A stretch of DNA of 64,000 nt from Gorillibacterium timonense (GTDB lineage Bacteria; Bacillota; Bacilli; Paenibacillales; NBRC-103111): the NCBI RefSeq assembly GCF_001457415.1, contig NZ_LN881724.1, positions 1,550,001 to 1,614,000 on the forward strand, written 5' to 3'. Below the pieces are notes generated by a model. The model searched no databases, was not told the DNA's origin, and was given only the letters and a program-made list of their open reading frames with translations. This document shows positions 60,443-64,000 of the stretch, piece after piece (the first letter of the stretch is position 1; every line of letters starts with the position of its first letter). A program made the position numbers and the translations under genes.

Positions 60443-61318
60443 TTATCCCTTTTCTTCCCGAAAGCCTTCGCCGAAAACGTCGTGGACATTCCCGATGATG
60501 ATGAAGGCCGCCGGGTCCTTCGCGTGCACGAGCGCCTTTAATCGGCTCACCTCATGACGGGCGACCACGCAGTAGATAACGTTCTTATCTTGCTTGGAAT
60601 AAGCGCCGCGGGCTGGGAAAATCGTGACTCCCCGCTCCATTTCGACCGTGATGCGCTCGGCCAGCTCCTCACCATGATCGGAGATAATCGTGAGAGCGCG
60701 AGCCGTATAGGCGCCTTCGGTGATAAAGTCGATGGTCTTCGAGCCGACGAACGCGGCAACGAGGGTGTAGAGGATCTTCTCCTTCGGAAGGAAGAACAAG
60801 GCGCTGCCGATGATGAGTACGTCGAGGATCAGCATGATCTGCCCCATGCTCCATCCCCGCCACTTGTTGAAGAGCCGGGCGATGATGTCGACTCCGCCTG
60901 TCGTACCTCCCATGCGGAAGACGATACCGAGGCCGCTTCCGATGGAGAGACCGGCATAAAGCGTAACGAGGAAATAATCCTCACGCGAAGCGAACGGGAT
61001 GATCCAGCCTTCCCGGGTCATCACTTCGAAAACCCGCAGGAAGAACGATAAGGATAAAATTCCGAACAGCGTGTAAGCCATCGATTTGCCGCCAAACACG
61101 CGGAGGCCGAGTAGAAATAAAGGAATATTCAGCACGAGCGTAGTGATAGAGGGAGAGATCTGCGCCACATAATGGAGAATAAGTGAGATCCCCGTGATGC
61201 CCCCTTCCATCAGCTCGTTTGGAATGACGAAATAGTTGATGCCGAATGCGTAGATGGCGGTTCCGAGCATAATGCCGCCGATCCGTTGAAGCAACAAGGT
61301 CCAGGTGATTCGTTTCAT
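60443..61318 (-). CDS. YitT family membrane protein (YpjC)
   Basis: 291 residues: five TM segments in the first 180 residues (for example GGITGISLILHYVAQIS, GGTTGGVDIIARL) and a cytoplasmic DUF2179 domain at the end (GVTIFPARGAYSKQDKNVIY). Transport role is suspected for the family but unproven. Only minus-strand gene between ypjB and mazG, the same as in B. subtilis. Confidence 0.93.
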   Translation of the reverse strand: MKRITWTLLLQRIGGIMLGTAIYAFGINYFVIPNELMEGGITGISLILHYVAQISPSITTLVLNIPLFLLGLRVFGGKSMAYTLFGILSLSFFLRVFEVMTREGWIIPFASREDYFLVTLYAGLSIGSGLGIVFRMGGTTGGVDIIARLFNKWRGWSMGQIMLILDVLIIGSALFFLPKEKILYTLVAAFVGSKTIDFITEGAYTARALTIISDHGEELAERITVEMERGVTIFPARGAYSKQDKNVIYCVVARHEVSRLKALVHAKDPAAFIIIGNVHDVFGEGFREEKG

Positions 61319-61484
61319 GCTTTCGCTCCTGTCGAAAAAAGGTAAAATGCGCGTCGGGCTTATTATACCTTTTTTTGCCTGAGGTGAACCAGTGGGTCCT
61401 GATGATTGAATTCGGAAGGGCTTTGAGTTAACATGGATGAAGAATCCAAGGCTCTGGAATGGTCCTTATAGGAGGAAGCATCTG

Positions 61485-61823
61485 ATGCAGGAGAAGACGC
61501 TCGCCAAACTGCAAAGCGAGGTAGACGACTACATATCCCAGTTCAAGGAGGGCTACTTCAGCCCGCTCGCTCTTGTCGCTCGTATGGCAGAGGAAGTCGG
61601 CGAGCTGGCGCGTGAGGTGAATCATACCTACGGAGAGAAGCCGAAGAAGCCAGGCGAACCGGATAATTCGATCGAGCTGGAGCTGGGAGACATTCTGTTC
61701 ATCACGATTTGTTTTGCCAATTCGCTTGGCATCGATCTGACGGAAGCCCACGATAAGATCATGCACAAATTCAACACTCGTGATGCCGACCGGTGGACAC
61801 GTGTGAACACCGATTCTCTGTAA
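61485..61823 (+). CDS. MazG-type nucleotide pyrophosphohydrolase (YpjD)
   Basis: 112 residues. Hydrolyses non-canonical nucleoside triphosphates. EEVGELAREV (EExxE) and ELGDILF (ExxD) form the metal site. ATAGGAGGAAG precedes ATG 61485. Confidence 0.95.
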   Translation: MQEKTLAKLQSEVDDYISQFKEGYFSPLALVARMAEEVGELAREVNHTYGEKPKKPGEPDNSIELELGDILFITICFANSLGIDLTEAHDKIMHKFNTRDADRWTRVNTDSL

Positions 61824-61883
61824 TCCTCATATGCTGTACCATCTATCAGGTTCTCGTGTATAGAACCGAAGGAGGATGGACCG

Positions 61884-62408
61884 GTGAGCGGGGACGCTTG
61901 GATCAAGGAAGCCTATGAAGCGATATGGATGGGCGATTTCGAGCGTGCTGCAGCCTGTTTTGAACTGGCAATCGCAGAGCAACCGAACTGCGCCTCCTAT
62001 TATTACAAGCTGTCGGTTACCTGTGCCCGGAGCGGATACCTGGAACGGGCGCTCACTGCCGTACGCCGTGCATCTGAGCTCTCCCCCGAGGAAGACAGTT
62101 ATCGGCAGCATTTGAATCATGTTCTCGCACTCTGCTATAGGGAACAAGCCAAGAAACGGCTGGAGGATCTAGAAGCCGGGAAGCGGGACGAGAACCGCTT
62201 CGAAGCTCTGCAATTGCTCCGAGAAGCGGTTCGCTTAGATCCTTTATCCGCTCAAGCTTACATGGTGATGGCCGCCGTTCTGGAGGAATCCGGTAATAAG
62301 CCGGAAGCTCTGCAAGCCGTCCAGGAGGCGCTGCATCTTGACCCGAATTTGAAGGAGGCAGTGGTGCTATCCGCCCGTTTGACTGCGGGCAGACCGCTGT
62401 TCCATTAA
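61884..62408 (+). CDS. TPR-repeat protein
   Basis: 174 residues from GTG 61884 with GAAGGAGGA upstream. Two to three TPR units are visible (AYEAIWMGDFERAAACFELAI, AVRRASELSPEED, AVLEESGNKPEALQAVQEAL). Cytoplasmic; protein-protein interaction role inferred. It has no counterpart at this spot in B. subtilis, where dapB follows mazG directly. Confidence 0.85.
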   Translation: MSGDAWIKEAYEAIWMGDFERAAACFELAIAEQPNCASYYYKLSVTCARSGYLERALTAVRRASELSPEEDSYRQHLNHVLALCYREQAKKRLEDLEAGKRDENRFEALQLLREAVRLDPLSAQAYMVMAAVLEESGNKPEALQAVQEALHLDPNLKEAVVLSARLTAGRPLFH

Positions 62409-62442
62409 CAACAAGAAGACGAATCGATTGGAGATGACCACG

Positions 62443-63261
62443 ATGACTTTGAACACCGATGATAAGATTCGGATTGCGGTTGCCGGAGCTGGCGGAAAAA
62501 TGGGGCGGGAAGTTGTCAAATTGGCGCTCACCGATCCCGGATTTGCCCTTGCGGCTGCCATTGATCGATCCCGGCAGGGCATTGATGCCGGTATACTGGC
62601 GGGAACCGAGGAATGCGGAGTCTCCGTCACCACGGATTTGGAGCTGGCCCTCGTGGAATCACGTCCCGATGTTCTTGTCGATTTCACCATTCCCGAAGTC
62701 GTGATGGGAAATGCCCGCGCCGCCATCCGGCACGGTGTTCGTCCGGTTATCGGAACGACAGGACTGTCCCAGGACGATCTGGCTGAGTTGGACAAGCTAT
62801 CGCGCGATAAGGGAATCGGGACAATCGTTGGCCCCAACTTCTCGATCGGAGCGATCCTGATGATGAAGTTTGCCGCCGAAGCCGCCAAATATATGCCGTA
62901 TGTGGAGATTGTCGAATACCACGGCGGGCAGAAGCTAGACGCTCCATCGGGAACGTCGATCAAGACGGCGGAGCTGATCGCGCAAAATCGCGAGGAATTC
63001 CGTCAAGGACATCCCTCCGAGAAGGAAGTGATTGAAGGCTCGCGAGGGGGACTGTATGACGGCTTTCGAATCCACAGCGTGCGTCTTCCGGGGATATTTG
63101 CCCAGCAGGAGGTTCTCTTCGGCGGAGATGGACAGACCTTGAAGATTCGCCATGATTCCTATGACCGGGCCGGCTACATGCCGGGGGTTGCCGTTGCCGT
63201 CAAACGGGTAATGGATGAAACCGGACTGGTTTACGGGATCGAGCATTACTTGACTACATAA
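62443..63261 (+). CDS. dapB: 4-hydroxy-tetrahydrodipicolinate reductase
   Basis: Lysine/DAP pathway. 272 residues from ATG 62443. NADPH motif GAGGKMGREV, GTTGLSQ, and NFSIGAILMMKFA. The active-site loop reads EYHGGQKLDAPSGTS: the first His and the Lys are kept, but the usual second His is Gly. GTTGGAGATG precedes the start. Confidence 0.96.
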   Translation: MTLNTDDKIRIAVAGAGGKMGREVVKLALTDPGFALAAAIDRSRQGIDAGILAGTEECGVSVTTDLELALVESRPDVLVDFTIPEVVMGNARAAIRHGVRPVIGTTGLSQDDLAELDKLSRDKGIGTIVGPNFSIGAILMMKFAAEAAKYMPYVEIVEYHGGQKLDAPSGTSIKTAELIAQNREEFRQGHPSEKEVIEGSRGGLYDGFRIHSVRLPGIFAQQEVLFGGDGQTLKIRHDSYDRAGYMPGVAVAVKRVMDETGLVYGIEHYLTT

Positions 63262-63301
63262 ATTCCCCTAGAGGGTTTAAGGTAAAAGGAAGTGGAAGAT
63301 C

Positions 63302-63736
63302 ATGAGTTTGGATATCGCATTTATTGCACATGACCGAATGAAGGATGAAATGGTAAACTTTGTGACGGCTTATGAGCATGTGTTCGCCAAGCAGCATCGT
63401 CTTTATGCCACCGGGACAACCGGGCAGCGCATCATGGACAAGACGAGTCTTACCATCACGAGATTCATGTCGGGGCCGCTGGGAGGAGACCAACAGATCG
63501 GGGCTCTCGTGGCGGAAAACGTGATGGATCTGGTCATCTTTCTCCGCGATCCGCTGACCGCTCAGCCCCACGAGCCGGACATTACCGCATTGCTCCGCTT
63601 GTGTGATGTGCAAGGAATTCCGCTCGCTACGAACGTTGCTACGGCGGAACTGCTCGTTCGCGCTCTGGAACGAGGAGAATTCGGCTGGCGGGAAATAGTT
63701 CACAAGTACAAGCCCGATTCTGGAGCTGACAAATGA
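63302..63736 (+). CDS. mgsA: Methylglyoxal synthase
   Basis: Dihydroxyacetone phosphate to methylglyoxal, a phosphate-starvation bypass of glycolysis. 144 residues; [24 protein letters not shown] and [16 protein letters not shown] contain the catalytic Asp. GGAAGTGGAA precedes the ATG. Overlaps bshB1 by ATGA. Confidence 0.97.
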   Translation: MSLDIAFIAHDRMKDEMVNFVTAYEHVFAKQHRLYATGTTGQRIMDKTSLTITRFMSGPLGGDQQIGALVAENVMDLVIFLRDPLTAQPHEPDITALLRLCDVQGIPLATNVATAELLVRALERGEFGWREIVHKYKPDSGADK

Positions 63737-64000
63737 CCGACCGCATGGACATTCTTGTCTTCGGCGCCCACGCGGACGATGCCGAGATCGGAATGGGCGG
63801 AACGATCGCCAAGCATGTGCAAGCGGGCTTCAAGGTCGCAGTCTGCGATCTGACCTGCTCCGAGCTATCCTCGAACGGAACGGTCGAGCGCAGGAAGAAG
63901 GAGGCAGAAGAAGCCTCCCGCATCTTGGGTCTCGCGGAGCGCAGTAACCTGGGCTTACCGGATCGAGGGATATTCGTTTGCCAAGAGCATATTGAGGCTG
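63733..64000 (+). CDS. bshB1: Bacillithiol biosynthesis deacetylase BshB1 (3' end outside window)
   Basis: LmbE-type GlcNAc-malate deacetylase; product feeds BshC to make bacillithiol. The first 89 residues are seen: [15 protein letters not shown] (metal-binding His-Asp-Asp, with Ala where AHPDDAE usually has Pro) and [16 protein letters not shown]. Position after mgsA matches B. subtilis. Confidence 0.95.
   Translation, partial: MTDRMDILVFGAHADDAEIGMGGTIAKHVQAGFKVAVCDLTCSELSSNGTVERRKKEAEEASRILGLAERSNLGLPDRGIFVCQEHIEA

Noticed and set aside
1..64000. CRISPR arrays, prophage genes, transposases or restriction systems
   Set aside because: None of the frames shows such proteins and no spacer-repeat arrays are visible.

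Overview
The window is a stretch of a spore-forming Firmicutes chromosome, most likely Paenibacillaceae (Paenibacillus/Cohnella-like). Reasons: about 55% GC in the core genes, sporulation genes (spoIVA, ypeB, spoVIF-like, ypjB), a bacillithiol gene (bshB1), a TRAP (mtrB) tryptophan control system, and gene order close to the B. subtilis serA-to-birA region.

Layout. 0-9.8 kb: tail of a ResE-type kinase, serA behind a T-box, small membrane proteins, a lipoprotein deacetylase, mecA, prsW and ypeB. 9.9-19.3 kb: ypfA (PilZ), cmk, plsC, S1 protein, fni, yphA, der, plsY, gpsA, spoVIF-like, ferredoxin. 19.5-22.6 kb: spoIVA, hbs, tRNA-Pro, mtrB. 23.2-28.6 kb: a menaquinone block in which hepS-menG and hepT are separated by ubiA-like, ubiX-like and mqnA-like genes, then ndk. 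28.7-32.8 kb: cheR, aroC, aroB, aroH. 33.2-35.8 kb: a lower-GC chemoreceptor and an orphan gene interrupt the usual aroH-trpE junction. 36.0-45.0 kb: a TRAP-controlled trp leader, then trpEDCFBA-hisC-tyrA. 45.05-55.33 kb: an accessory region of lower GC with a two-component system, lipoprotein, two FtsX-like permeases, an ATPase, an AraC/GyrI regulator and an 883-residue MerR fusion protein. 55.6-58.6 kb: a candidate small RNA, an ECF sigma/anti-sigma pair and an unknown gene. 58.7-64 kb: ypjA, ypjB, YitT, mazG, a TPR protein, dapB, mgsA and the start of bshB1.

How it works together. The core is a shikimate-to-aromatic-amino-acid supply line (aroC/B/H, trp, hisC, tyrA) whose chorismate also feeds menaquinone made by hepS/hepT, menG and the mqnA group. 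The mtrB gene and its RNA target upstream of trpE are both present.

Most interesting items: a consensus promoter and terminator that bound a roughly 75-nt transcript with a C-rich anti-Shine-Dalgarno-like segment (55.63-55.74 kb); the accessory region bounded by direct repeats that include a copy of the tyrA terminator; a MerR fusion with a relict internal ribosome binding site and start; a short leader ORF inside the TRAP attenuator that stops in the terminator stem; and a TrpF with a large hydrophilic insertion. Everything rests on reading the sequence; no database search was run.
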